NCBI GenBank assembly: GCA_032622095.1
Contig: CP136068.1
Location: 13,063,729 to 13,127,728, forward strand
Length of the DNA: 64,000 bases
Reading direction: 5' to 3'
Source: Siphonodentalium dalli
Taxonomy: Eukaryota > Mollusca > Scaphopoda > Gadilida > Siphonodentaliidae
The notes under the pieces were generated by a model. It was given only the letters and a program-made list of their open reading frames with translations. It made no database searches and was not told where the DNA came from. Each line of letters opens with the position of its first letter. Position 1 is the first letter of the stretch. Shown here piece by piece: positions 44,221 through 56,280 of this stretch. The position numbers were made by a program, and so were the translations under genes.

Positions 44221-46419
44221 GTAAGTTGACACAACATAATAATATAACAGTAGCATTATGCGAAAGCTTCGCCCTATGGGCTTTTGGGATTAGTAAATTA
44301 ATTTGAAAGTTGGAAATGTCACGCTGATCGAGCCAGAGCGGTGACAAATGGAAATATGATGAGGGGGTTAGGACTAGATTAGCTAATTAGTTAACACTAT
44401 CAAATCAAACTATGTACACATTTGAGATAATGGACCACATATTGTTATAATTTCCAAGTGATGATTAATTTTGTTGGGGAAAGAAGGACACTAAAATGGC
44501 CAAAGTATATGACATCACCTGTTAAACTCACCTGTTGTCGATTAATACAGGATGATTAGGGCGCCTATTCCTGATAGCTTACGGATTTGTGATGGTTAGA
44601 TTTGGTACATTATACAGCATTTATTGGTATATTTTGTGAATAAATGGTATTCATGGCATGTATACGTGGACTTACATAAACAAACATTATGACAGACCAA
44701 TGGAATACTAGGGAATGTGAAATGACAAATAATTTCTCAATATACTGAAACATGTTTGTTCTATACGCTTAATGTGCCAATAATGAAAAATTATTAATTG
44801 TTATTATAACATGGAACACTTTTCGATACCAGTATGGTGCATCTTCGAAAAATTACAAAAACTGACTACACCGGATGAAAACATACAAGGCCTCGAATTT
44901 CCATCGAAATAAGGAAATTGTATGGTACACCATCGATAAATTGATAGATCGTGTGTCTATTGTGAAGAGATATATTATAATAACATTGAATATTTATTAT
45001 GTGTTACTTATCCAGCTTGACCAGAACAGTGAATATTCGAAATTATCGAACAATTTATCTCAATATCGACGCCATGTGCAGGTTCATTTTTCCTCATGCT
45101 TCGGTGGCATTTTGCCCCGATAAACAGTTTGTCGCCGCAAATAAACATTTAAACTGAATGTATCTAGCCTTCACTAAAGTACTTATATTCTTGTTGTCGC
45201 GATTTCAATGAAGTACCAGTCGAGTTGAGGAACAATCCAGCGAAATTTGGTGGTAAGTCCACCAAATTTGAAACACGTCGTTCCTTGTGGTCAGACATAT
45301 CGCGCGTGTAATGTCTAACTCGCTATACTTCAGTCTGGCAATTTATGGCAGGCGTGGTTATCCCCGCTGGGCAGTAAAGTGAATTACAGTCGACACTTAT
45401 ACACACGTCGATATCACCGTGTGCCATTATTCCAAACACAGGCTAAATGTTCCTTATACAGAAAGTATTGTACATACTAATGTACAGTGTGCACAAACAA
45501 CCGGCTTGTAACGTATAGTTCTTAAATGTCCTGTCAGTGTAATAGTTAAAAGGTAATTATCTTTCGAGATAAAACTTGAATAATTTAACATTTAAAATCA
45601 AGTTTGGCATTATGCTGAACGTCCTGCGTGTGATTCATGTGAGAAAATCCAACTAATTTATCCTCGCGCAAACATGATCATAATCGGCCGATACAAATCA
45701 CATGTTACCAAATATTATGAGTTGATAATAGGATCAAAACAATGTCATTTTCAGTTCGTTATGGATTAAAAATGATGCGATTCTACTGGGATGTTTTGAA
45801 TCTAATACAAGTTCTATTATGAGACGATAACCTGCTGAGTTCTCGGAGAACAGATGGATAATGTTATGTGAAACTTTGAAATCTGACCAGCCTGATGGTC
45901 CGTCGATCCACAGTCCAATAGCAAAAGTAGATGTGAACGAGATGTGATGTCGGGTGTGTATTTAGCTTGGTAAAATTAATTTCTGATTTGACATTTGACC
46001 AATCACGGAACAATATACATGTTAACGCAGCCATTGAATATGCGAATATTCATCAATGAACTTTTACTAGCAGGCCAATGACGTTCGTGTTTTCATAAAC
46101 ACACCAATTGAAACACTAGGCAATTATGGCCATCGGGTTTGTTGTACAACACGTGGATTATATAAGCATTCTTTATTACACGCTTGTTCCTAGAAGTACA
46201 GTGTTATTTCCATATTCACAAATCCGTATGCAACGTACGTTCCATACGCATCTCGTTGACGTAAAATGACGTACATGACGTTCGCCTCAACCTCGAAAAT
46301 GGAACTATTTAAATAAAAGAATCATCCCACATGACAAACACGCCTACTATGAGCCTAAATAAACCCTCTAATCCTGTATTTTTAATGCACGGATTCTAGG
46401 ACGCGAAGCGTGTAATAAA
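44221..46419. other. Non-coding DNA downstream of the THAP exon
   Basis: No second THAP exon was found. A diverged Crypton-family fragment occurs at about 45620-45790 ('attatgagttgataatagga' plus 'tcaaaacaatgtcattttcag'). The rest is AT-rich and featureless to me. Confidence 0.4.
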
Positions 46420-46575
46420 CACAGAACGACACGATGTGTAATTGGGTTTGTCGATACGGCACTCGTGCTGTCGCGGAAGGATAGAACTCGAGGCGCAAGC
46501 GCCTCTCGTTCTATCCTTACGCGACAGCACTCGTGCCGTATCGACAAACACATTTACACATCGTGTCGTTCTGTG
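46420..46575. repeat. Near-perfect 156-bp palindrome
   Basis: Two arms of 77 bases (CACAGAACGACACGATGTGT ... GAGGCGC) pair with only about eight mismatches around a two-base centre at 46497-46498. The arms include 'tgtcgatacggcac' and 'aaggatagaac'. Small frames on both strands are by-products. It could extrude as a cruciform, or as RNA form a long hairpin. Confidence 0.92.
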
Positions 46576-47343
46576 TATATATGTGTGTTAGGTATTAACT
46601 CTGTAATAAGTGCAATACCATTCGTGATCAACGATAGTGTTACTCACGTGACAGGAAGGCTCCGACGATTTTCTACAAAATACAACCTTCACAATAAGTC
46701 AAAGTGAATAATATTAGTGATACATGCATTAATACAATGGGTTGTTGTCAAGTGATTAATGTATATGGACCGAGGGAATGTATAAAGATGTTTTCAAACT
46801 CACTGTACTACTATACTTAGCTATTCGTCGTCGTATAAATGACGTCGAACCAAACAATAATTCGTTTCGCAAAAATAACGACGACTTGGAATATTGAACA
46901 AGTAAGCAGTGAAGTGAAGTACTTTGCCATTGGTTTGCATAACTATAATACAGCTAAACGAGTTAATAGACAGGGACACACTTGAACGTCTAGTGTAGGA
47001 ATTTCGTCACAACACACGACGACAAATCAAAATTACTATACATTTACGATTACTTAGAGATATTTCCAACTCAAAACATATTTAATGATTGATATCTTTC
47101 GCTGAAATGTAATGGACATTAACAACATATAACCTATATATCTCTATGTAAGTACACCATCTAAACGCATCGTACCGAATCGCACTATTTTCACAATCTC
47201 GTCGTGAGTCGCGACTTATGAGTTATTTTATTCAGAATATTACTTTCGAAGTGTGGAATTATATTGGGATACCTAGATTATTCCTTAAATATCCGTGCGA
47301 TGTTCATTTGATAACATAATGTTGATGGTATAAGGAATAGTTA
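46576..47343. other. Stretch between the palindrome and the receptor stop; likely holds its 3' UTR
   Basis: No coding sequence was recognised. On the minus strand the region just below 47344 should be the 3' untranslated region of the receptor gene. I saw no single convincing polyadenylation signal. Confidence 0.4.
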
Positions 47344-47600
47344 TCAGTAAATCAACACACCATGATCTGTTTCTGGTCGGTTGTGGTTGGTGAGATTATC
47401 ATAATGAACTTCCTTATCCGTTGTTTCGCTCTCTCTTGATGCTATATTATCATAATGAACTTTGTTATCCGTTGTGTCGCTCATACTTGAAGCTAGATTA
47501 TCATAATGAACTTCGTTACCCATTCTTCCGCTGTCTCTTGAAGCTAGATCTTCATAATGACCCTCTGGTTCAGGTTCTCGTCTGACGTGATCATATCGTT
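47344..47600 (-). CDS. Receptor cytoplasmic exon with four 17-residue tyrosine repeats
   Basis: On the minus strand an acceptor (CTGTTCCAGTGCAG) ends at 47601. The exon gives 84 codons and a TGA at 47344-47346. Its first two bases complete a codon, which fits the one-base overhang of the transmembrane exon: ...LLLLLR-E-RYDHV. The peptide contains GHYEDLAS, VHYDNLAS, VHYDNIAS and VHYDNLT, with the tyrosines exactly 17 residues apart. Three match the ITIM consensus [SIVL]-x-Y-x-x-[LIV], and those three are also Y-x-N, the Grb2 SH2 motif. The spacer in each repeat is acidic and Ser/Thr-rich. The exon would bind SH2 proteins when phosphorylated. An alternative acceptor five bases upstream gives an early stop and is rejected. 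Confidence 0.85.
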
Positions 47601-50600
47601 CTGCACTGGAACAGTATTACGTATATGGTGAAGGAAGGACGTTTCAGTTGCAAATTATGAAAGTACAATACTGTAGATATATGCACGGGCGCTGTTTATC
47701 GGGGATTGTGTAATATGTAATGGTAATCACATACAGCTCATTACTTTTTCTCAGTTGATGCAGAGTAATTTGTAATTGGTCCTGTTTTGCATTAATGCAG
47801 AGTAGTGTATTACTTCACCAAACGTCATGCATTTCAACTACTTTTACATTACGTTTGAATTTATTTATCAAATATTTCCTCCGTGCCTTTCGATAATAAT
47901 GCTGGTTATCTTACTAGTGAAAGTTTAAACAACACGTTATCATATGAGTGTTTGGTAAATGAGTTTTCGCCCGACTTTAAAATAGTAATTGCGAATTCAT
48001 TGAGTGCTATCTCAGCTATACTTTTCTAATCTTTTTCAACAAAATTAAATATCCCCGTTTGAAGTATTTAATAACAGCACAATGGTTCCAGTTTAACTGG
48101 TATATGTTATGTGCACTCTGCACTCTGTGTATTAAACTACAAACTTATATGCCGATACAGTTAATATTTGATACATCAGGGATGGCTGATAATTAGCTCA
48201 TTCATAAATATGATAGATTTATAGTTTCTGTATAGTCATAATCCCGTAATGAGTGTGAGATTATTAAGGTGCGATGCTACAAATAATTAGTTTCCTTTGT
48301 TTTGAAATAAGTTCTACTGTTTTAGTTGATTTCAAATGGTTTAATTGTGTATTTATTATCTGGGAAAGTACCAAGATGTGTATATATCTACAACAATGAT
48401 TCATTGATATGCATGTAGAATATGATATGGTATACTACATAACAGTTCATGGGGGAAATAAGGTTGTCATTTAATGTAACATTTTCTTAGAAGAAATATG
48501 GTACGTGTATAAGGATTGTTTTTGATCACAATTTGTTTTAATAAGCATATTGCTTATATGGTTGATTGAATGATGGTTTAACGTCGTTTTAGTCGTTATG
48601 CCATCTCACGGCCAAGAACAGAATCAGGTATACAAATGTCATAGCAAGCAACTATGTAGACCAAGCAGTCAGTGAATTAGATTAAGACATTCAGCTATGT
48701 ACAAATAAAAGCACCCAACGGGAAATGATTCCGCTTGGAGTCGCAAATATAAATTCAAGAACGGACTAGTGTGCATGCATAATATAAACGTAAGAACATA
48801 GTACAATAATACATAATGGAAAATAAAAAAATATATAATTACCAAGGCTACACATCTAATTATGCAAAGTTGTTTCTAACATTATAACTTACAGTGACAA
48901 GCTATTTATAATATTAGGCATAAATTAATGTCAAACTATCGACAGTCACTCCGACGTTTCGACTCTCAGAAAGATGGACCATGTGCTAAGTATACCCACA
49001 GGTCGATGCCTCGTGTGGTTATGACCGCCATAGTAGCACCCTACTCCACACCTCATGCGGGGCGCCCAACGGCAAATATGGTGCCACAATTAGGGATTCG
49101 TATTGCTCGCAGTGAGGCGGTGACGCCTATTCTTCCCCGGGCCGACATGGGGCATATTCCTTATACAATGCCTCATATTGTTTAAGGTAAATTACCGCTA
49201 CCATTATATATTCCCATAGATAGCCAACGGAATCTGAGATGTTTGTTGAAACTTTTTGTAGTTTTTCTATATGCATGCTTGCATTTTTGTTAAATGACAG
49301 TCTATGCAATGCATATTTCAGTCTATGAAATGCACACCAATTGTTAATACTCTGACATACATATGTTACAGTTAAACCTTTATTGGAGGATGAGTCTTCT
49401 CTAAGTTTAAGCAACTTGTTCCCAGTGTTCACACTGGGCCGATAAATCCTTTGGCCAATTAGTTGGCTAACTCTGATTTTTTTTGGACAGATTAAATGCT
49501 CATTTGCTGGTATCACAATTATTGAATATTTAGTTTTTACATCGACCATTTTACATAATTATGTCCATACCTTCAAATACCGTGCCCTGACGTCTTTAAT
49601 GCTACACTGTTACTGGGCAGTATGCGTCTACTCACCATCTACAATTCAGCCTTAAGACAGGCAAATTATTCATTAGTGTAAATCCTCAATACTGAGTTAT
49701 TACATAGTTTGATATGACAGTGCACTGTCTTGACCGCCTTCTGTTACCAATTAATCTATATTGCCTAATCAAATAGCAGATTATCATACTATACATTTGA
49801 TTCTCGTGTCGCTCCCGTTACAACAACAATTTGGGTTCTTATTAAGTTTTCCGATTTTGTGGTACAACAAACTTGGGTCAAACGTTTTGCCAATTTAAAT
49901 TTGTTTGGCCATTTTCGAAAACAATTAGCCATGGGCCAATATGGCCTATCACAGCATGACCCTTTTTTGTACCTCACTCCATTTGTATTTGATAAATCAC
50001 AATGAATTATGTTTTAAAATTCGTAAGACGGTGGGTAGCAATACGCATTAACTATTGGACAAAAACACAAGTGGAACCGGGTTAACAGCTTGTACATACT
50101 CACTCTGTATTGTGCTTGCGAGCTCTCCTTACTGAAATCAAAATAATTGCTATCAGACTCTATGTCATAGATATGCTCAATTTTACAACAAAATTAAGGG
50201 TGTATAGTATTTTATATTTGCCACCAATCGTTATCAACTGATTCCATGTAGTTAAAATAAGTCAGAGAACTATCAGAATATGCTAATTTGAATTATGCGA
50301 ATGAAAATTATTTAAATTAGTTGATTGATTAAGAAGCCGGTGTACCAACTGATTCAATAAGCAAGTACTTTGCTCTGAGCTGGGAGATCTTTGTAATATT
50401 TCATCATTTATATGTTCGAACACTAATCAGTATATCTACATATACTAGTCTAAAACACATAAATTTTAAATATAATGTATTTTGACCGAAGATAAACGAT
50501 ACCTTGTGAAATAACACGTACATGTGACACATACTCGCGTACATGTGTATGTAATGTTCGGCGTGTACACGAATTGGCACCCTATATATAAGCCGACGGC

Positions 50601-50942
50601 ATAGCTAGCACCACGGTATTTGGAAATATTTACGGACTTCGATCCTTTTCAGAAACGATCGTGCCCCATTGGACGATATTTATATCATCACCCCGAATCT
50701 ACTTATTTTATTTAAAAATAAATTCCCCTCCATTATCTATATGTATTCTGCTCTGACCAATCATAGACTTCGTCACTTACTGAAGTCGGTACATTAATTA
50801 TTATTACGGGTTTACACATACCACTCTACAGACAACGTACGGCCGGTATTATGTATAAATGGTTCAATTACCATATATTATTACATATACCATTCAGTTT
50901 CGTGTTTCGATCAAAAATTGTTCCAATATGGTTGATACATAC
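47601..50942 (-). other. Receptor intron before the cytoplasmic exon
   Basis: A phase 1 intron (donor CGAG|GTATGT at 50942). It contains a more GC-rich dispersed repeat at about 48570-49190. Further small cytoplasmic exons in the same phase cannot be excluded, but none was recognised. Confidence 0.6.
48570..49190. repeat. Probable dispersed repeat, GC-richer than its surroundings
   Basis: It opens with 'gatggtttaacgtcgtttta' and 'gccatctcacggccaaga'. A GC-rich block (48930-49150) with 'acctcatgcggggcgcccaa' follows. The opening resembles a type of 'tttaacgtc' repeat that I associate with molluscan genomes. The 85-codon frame at 48928-49185 has no domain or splice context and is not called as a gene. 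Confidence 0.4.
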
Positions 50943-51053
50943 CTCGAAGCAACAGGAGAAGAACAACAACGATTATAGCGAAAAACAGAACACCGGCGAC
51001 AACTCCTATTATTATTATCGGATCCGGGTCCGCATCGGTTTGTGGGATAGTAA
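50943..51053 (-). CDS. Receptor transmembrane exon
   Basis: The exon runs from an acceptor (TTGTTTTCTTCCAG) to a donor (CGAG|GTATGT) and is 111 bp, phase 1 at both ends. It encodes a short acidic linker (TIPQTDADPDP) and then one membrane helix, 'IIIIGVVAGVLFFAIIVVVL' followed by LLLLR. The basic residue after the helix and the downstream tail exon give a type I orientation, with the FN3/Ig part outside. Both phases match the neighbouring exons. Confidence 0.88.
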
Positions 51054-51518
51054 CTGGAAGAAAACAATAACAACACGAAACATGTATTGCCTGTTCCCGA
51101 TACACGTGAATGTATCACATGGGAAAATATAAGTACACAGGACACAATGTTAGATCGGATCACAACAGTCGCTTAAATCATTCATTTTGGATTAAGGACA
51201 TTCACCTACCATTTCTTACACCATTAACGAATACGCATCAACTCAAACGACTATACCTGAAATAACTATAATTACAACAGACCAGTTGGCTTATGTTATC
51301 CTACTTCCGATTAGATTTAATGTGTATATTGATACGCAATATTCTGACATGTAATCGGTCATATCATTGTTCTTCCAGATTGAATACTATGATACACAAA
51401 AACGTGATTGGTTGATTTATGTGTTAGGTTATGCGTTATTTATTATATTGCATTGAACACTGTCTGGTCTGTTTGAACATTTTATCATATTCTTTGCATA
51501 ACACAATGATTTGCTCAC

Positions 51519-51833
51519 CAGCAACAGCTGCAGTTGTGAACACTGACAGCCCATGAGGTTCATCACACTTAATATCAGCATTGAACTTGTTCACAGCGAT
51601 CACCTTCACACTATACTGCGTTAATTGAATAATGTTCTCAACATGCATAGACATCCACTTTTCTTGATTATCTGTTCTATTGGAGACCAGGACCCACATT
51701 CCTGTTGATTCTTTCTGAACATACACCAGGAAATGTTGCGTAGCCCCATTATTGTACTGTGGCTGCCAGTTGATAGTCGCCGATGAGTGGGTTATGTTGT
51801 CGACCGTGATACCAATGGGTGATTCCGGACAAC
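51519..51833 (-). CDS. Receptor fibronectin type III exon
   Basis: A single 315-bp exon, phase 1 at both ends (acceptor GTTTTACAG, donor GCTG|GTGAGC), encodes one complete FN3 domain. Key features are 'PESPIGITVDNITHSSATIN' with the conserved Trp ('INWQP'), then 'FLVYVQKESTGMWVLV', 'LTQYSVKVIAVNKFNA' (the Tyr-x-Val-x-Val-x-Ala-x-Asn strand) and the closing 'FTTAAVA'. It is the membrane-proximal ectodomain. The reading frame that extends on both sides of these limits is intronic. Confidence 0.9.
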
Positions 51834-52035
51834 CTGTAAAACATTCATAGTGCAACAGATAGATATCTGAACAATTGAAGATGGAAAACAAACGCCATTT
51901 GAAAGGGATCGACTGCCAATTTGTGGATATAGAGAAACTAGATTAAATGTACATGTATCTCTTCCTATACAAAATGTTCGTTTGGGTTCAAGAAAACATT
52001 CTGAGCATATAAAGTGAGATTAATATTATCGATCA

Positions 52036-52165
52036 TGACCTGGGTGTGGGATGGACAAATCTCACCGAGGGGCCAGATATTTGGGCCGGACACGAGGCTT
52101 GCTGAGTGTTGGGACCAAATATCTGGCCCGAGGGTGAGATTTGTCCATACCCACATCCCAGGTCA
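52036..52165. repeat. Fold-back element with about 50-bp arms
   Basis: TGACCTGGGTGTGGGATGGA plus CAAATCTCACC pairs with GGTGAGATTTGTCCATACCC plus ACATCCCAGGTCA. An inner GGGCCAGATATTTGG pairs with CCAAATATCTGGCCC. The loop is about 30 bp. Confidence 0.85.
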
Positions 52166-52169
52166 AGAT

Positions 52170-54269
52170 GGATCATTTTTCTCCCAACCCAAGAGCCTCA
52201 TTCCGATTTTTTGTATACCAATCTTTGGCACATTCCAGTAGATTCGTAACGTACATCTGGGGAGAAATCTGATGCGATATTCGTGATTATCTAGGATGAT
52301 TTCGGTATATACAAAAAGTATATACAGTAAAAACAAAGCGCACCATCCGTGCGCGCAGGGTTAATACATTAGAGTGAAATCGACATGGTCTTGTGAAATC
52401 GACATTAATACGACACATCGTTGCACCTGCATAGATTCCGAGAAACGCGCGTATCGATATGAAGTATAAAGACATAGTCTAATCGTTTTTGTCATGTGAA
52501 CTGTCAATATCGGTAGCATTAGCGGAAGAAACTTATGTATATATACCAGACAAATGTTAGTTAGACGCTATCAACGATTTCTTGCAACGATGACAACTGT
52601 TCGAATGTGGAATCATTTCGTTCGGCATTTGTGAAGATTCTTTGTGATTAAGATGTTGGAGGCTTATCTCCATTTGTATTAACGTCCACGAATTCGTCCA
52701 TATTAATTTAATTGAAACGCGAAGCGTAAGTGGTTGGTCGGGAGAAAACTTTAGCTCTCTCTGAGATCACATGAATTTCCAAGGCCAATCTATTCTAAAA
52801 AAACACACGCAAATTCGCTTACGTTACAGTATTTGGAATCATGGTTCACTTGGCATAGGTCAAATTGACCAATGTCCAATTTATTTTGAAATTGGCCAAA
52901 CAATTTTCATTTGGCAAAATATCTGACCTAAGTGTTTGTTACCCCAAAATCGGAAATCTAATTTAAATACCAAATTGATTTAGAACGGTAGCATTGACTG
53001 GGTCAACTAACTGATTGCGTGATATGGCTTAATGGGTAACACAAAACACGCAGGGAAGTGCACAATAAAACAAGGTGCCACCATATGCACTAAACATGAT
53101 GATGAATAACACTAATTAATCCATTGTTTTATGGCTGAATGGTAGATGGTGGGTACAAGTGATATATTATCAAGCAGCACTGGTGGGGTTGAAAGAAGTC
53201 TAGACACAGTATTGGGCGTGTGTCATGTGCCTGGTTGAATTGAGTAGTATTCAATTGTGCATATAGATGTTGACTAGTTAGCCTGTGTGTGAATGCATGG
53301 TCCCCATATATAACGCTGACTGCATTGTAGTATATATATTCACCATTGTTCTATTTGTATAGATTGCATTATGTATGAATTAATATTTGTTCACATATAT
53401 GAAATACTATATTGATATATATGAATTTCCAGACATGGGGAATAGTAAAGTTATATAGATGAACTAGCAGGGTTACCCAGTGTAGCCCATGTTAAATTGC
53501 TGTGAAACCCTTTTTGGTGGGAATAGAGAATATTCTTGCTCGCAAAGTGTTACACGTATTCTCATAAATTGTATATCAAAATGGTATCACATAACATGAT
53601 TCTTACACATGGAATATATGTAGTGGCTCACCTTGTCACATCGGAGCGATTATCATTTTGTTTGTCGCGTTTAACCCGTCCCACCAATAAAGAAATATTC
53701 ATTTATATACAACTGCGTATACGTCAGACGTTATAGCATGAAACATGAATATCATAAACACATTAGTTCGACAAAAATAAAAGATGACAATTGTGTTTTA
53801 ATAGAGATGCATCAATCAATCAATCAATCTAGTTTATCATATCTTCATGAAGATACAGATGTTTTAAAGATATGTCCAGGTGCTCCTCTGTTCTGGTGCT
53901 ATATACTTAATAATCATTTTCAGTTTAAAAGAATTGATGTTATGCAAGTATAGCAGCTACATGTGCCCGAAACAGTGATATTTTGAGTTGTTTATGTTAG
54001 GCGATGAGTCTGTTCTAAAAAATGAAAGAAATCATCTGTATCGGGCAAATATACCCTTGTCAGATGTAAATATTGGAGGATCCTGGAAAGACATGTGCTA
54101 CGGACCTCGTTTTCCTTTTCCTTTATCCCAGGCCTACTCTACATTTCAATATCTCTCGGAAATTGTAACTGTTTGTGTGGAAACTATATCGAATGGGACA
54201 AAATCAATCGTGTTATACTATATACACTGTTTATATTTAAAACACGTCTATTAGACTCATGCATGCATT
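52170..54269. other. Intronic non-coding stretch
   Basis: No exon or repeat boundary was recognised beyond isolated short repeats such as 'caatcaatcaat' near 53815. Small frames at 53536-54334 lack domains. Confidence 0.4.
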
Positions 54270-55520
54270 ATATAATGGAGATGATTATATATAAGTTTGG
54301 TGGTAATCGGCATCTAAACGAATTATTATCATAGTTATTACCCCAATCTCTCACCCAAACGGCACTAATTTCGCGTCTTTAAATCACACGATTATATTCC
54401 TCGTATCACGAATAATAATATATACACCAACAACGTCACTTTAGAAAATTTTAACCCGCACCATTATTTTACTCGTAAAATGTTGGTGCCATCTTCATTG
54501 TACCCTTAAAGTTATATATACAGATATTCGCAAATATTTGATTTATTGTATCATTTGAGAAGAACGTGCATGAGTTTGATTGTAATTGGCACTAAAAATA
54601 TTTTTATTATAAGTTTTTTGGTGACCCTCCCGTCCCTATTTCGGACACAAGCGGCGCCACCTGTGACATCATTAAACCACACACTTAGACTCATTATAGA
54701 GATAAATATATATAAAATTTGTGAAAATTGGCGAGTATACAATTCGTATCAAATTAGGGGCCACCATTGCATATATCTCACCCAAAAGGCACCAATTTGG
54801 CGCATTTAAACCACACGATTAGATTATTCGTATTACTGAGAAGAATATGTATCAAGCAGGCGGAAATGGCGATAACCATATTGTTTATCAATGTGTGTGT
54901 CCCTCTCACCCTCGAGGAACCCCTAACTCGAATGGCCCCAATTTTGACATATATAAACCACACAATTAGACTCCTGATATCATTGAGATTATTATTTGTA
55001 AGTTTGCTGCTAATCCGCGACTAAACAATATTTTATCCCACCCTACCCCATTTCTCACCAAAGCAGCACCAATATTGTGTATTAATGTTGGTGCTCCTAT
55101 CCGTTTCAGTGAACCCCTGACTCGAATGACGCCACTTTTGACAGCGTTAAGCCATGCCATTAGACACCTCATCTCATGGGGATGAATTTGTATAAGTTGC
55201 GTGGCAATCTGCGACTAAAACAAATTATTATTAAATGTAGTACCCATCCACCACCCCCAAATCTCTCATCCCAACGACACCAATTTGGCGTCTTTAAATC
55301 ACACAATAAGATTTCTTGTATCATGGAGAAGATCTCAGAATAATGTGCATCAATTTGGTGGAATTGGCAATAAAACTATTTTGTTCAATGTCGGTGCCCC
55401 TCTCCCCTTCTGGGCATCCCTGACGAGAACGACGCGACTTTTGACATATTTTAACCCCACCATTAGAGTCCTCATATTATGGCGATGATTATATATAAGT
55501 TTGGTGGCAATCAGCGACCA
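54270..55520. repeat. Degenerate tandem array in the receptor intron
   Basis: Blocks 'ccaatttggcgtctttaaat' (54362, 54787, 55265), 'acttttgacat..aaccacac(a/c)attag' (54660, 54945, 55132, 55440) and 'tataagtttggtggcaatc' (54290, 55000, 55190, 55495) alternate. This implies a composite unit of roughly 200-250 bp in a higher-order arrangement. Frames in it are not called. Confidence 0.7.
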
Positions 55521-56084
55521 TTTTGTTTTCTGCCCCTTTTGTGCCATCTAGGTGGTCCCCAGAGTCGTTATTTGGTGAGAATCCGAAGCCGATTTCGGGG
55601 GCGGGGCTAATTCCCGATAATAGGTCAGATTTTGAAATCTGCGTGGTCTCCGAAACTATGTTTAATGTTATCTCAGCGTCAAACATGGCTCATGTATTTG
55701 ACACAAGTACCGTTTGTATCTTATATTTATAAAGTTCATGTTTGTTGTGAAAGTCATGCTTTTCTTCTATGTGTATATACACGGCACATAATTAGCTGCC
55801 AATCCGACTTAATCGCATTTTTTTTCAAGTTAAAGTTTGTTTTTTGATGAGGGCAAGCATTTCGAACAGCTCTAGGTCTCCTCAATCAAATTCCGAAGAA
55901 AATTGTCAGTTGTATAGGGACTTGGGGTTGGTTGTGGTATCTCGACCCCCCCCCGAACTTTGGTACAATTTGCTTAGCTGTGCAATCGTTCATACGTGAC
56001 TAACTGTTTCAAATAATGATACGTACAAGCCAGCAAACATACAAACAAACCAGATTTTAAATAAATACATATACAAACTTATGA
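55521..56084. other. Intronic non-coding stretch
   Basis: Nothing recognised apart from a C run at about 55948 and a short inverted block at 55625-55650. Confidence 0.35.
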
Positions 56085-56280
56085 CTAGCTCGGGAGAGGG
56101 GGTGACCGGTGATATGTATATATGTTCTACTTGTTTTGGTAGTTATGCTGCTTTGTCATTACTAATTATTGGGAGAAGGGTACCCTTAAGTGAGTCAGCA
56201 CTTGTCCGCCAATCCCATTGTATACAAATGTATGTGTTATCGAAATTTGAGAAATATTTGAAATAAATATGTTTAATCTA
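56085..56280 (+). mobile_element. 5'-truncated LINE fragment (3' end only)
   Basis: It matches the 3' end of the LINE at 37.8-37.9 kb: 'gggagaagggta', then 'cagcacttgtccgccaatcc', and finally AATAAATATGTTTAA at the end. Only about 200 bp is present, which is usual for a 5'-truncated copy. Confidence 0.65.

Noticed and set aside
46368-46707. Small coding frames on both strands
   Set aside because: They are by-products of the 156-bp palindrome.
48928-49185. 85-codon + strand gene
   Set aside because: No domain or splice context; it lies in a GC-rich probable repeat inside an intron of a minus-strand gene.
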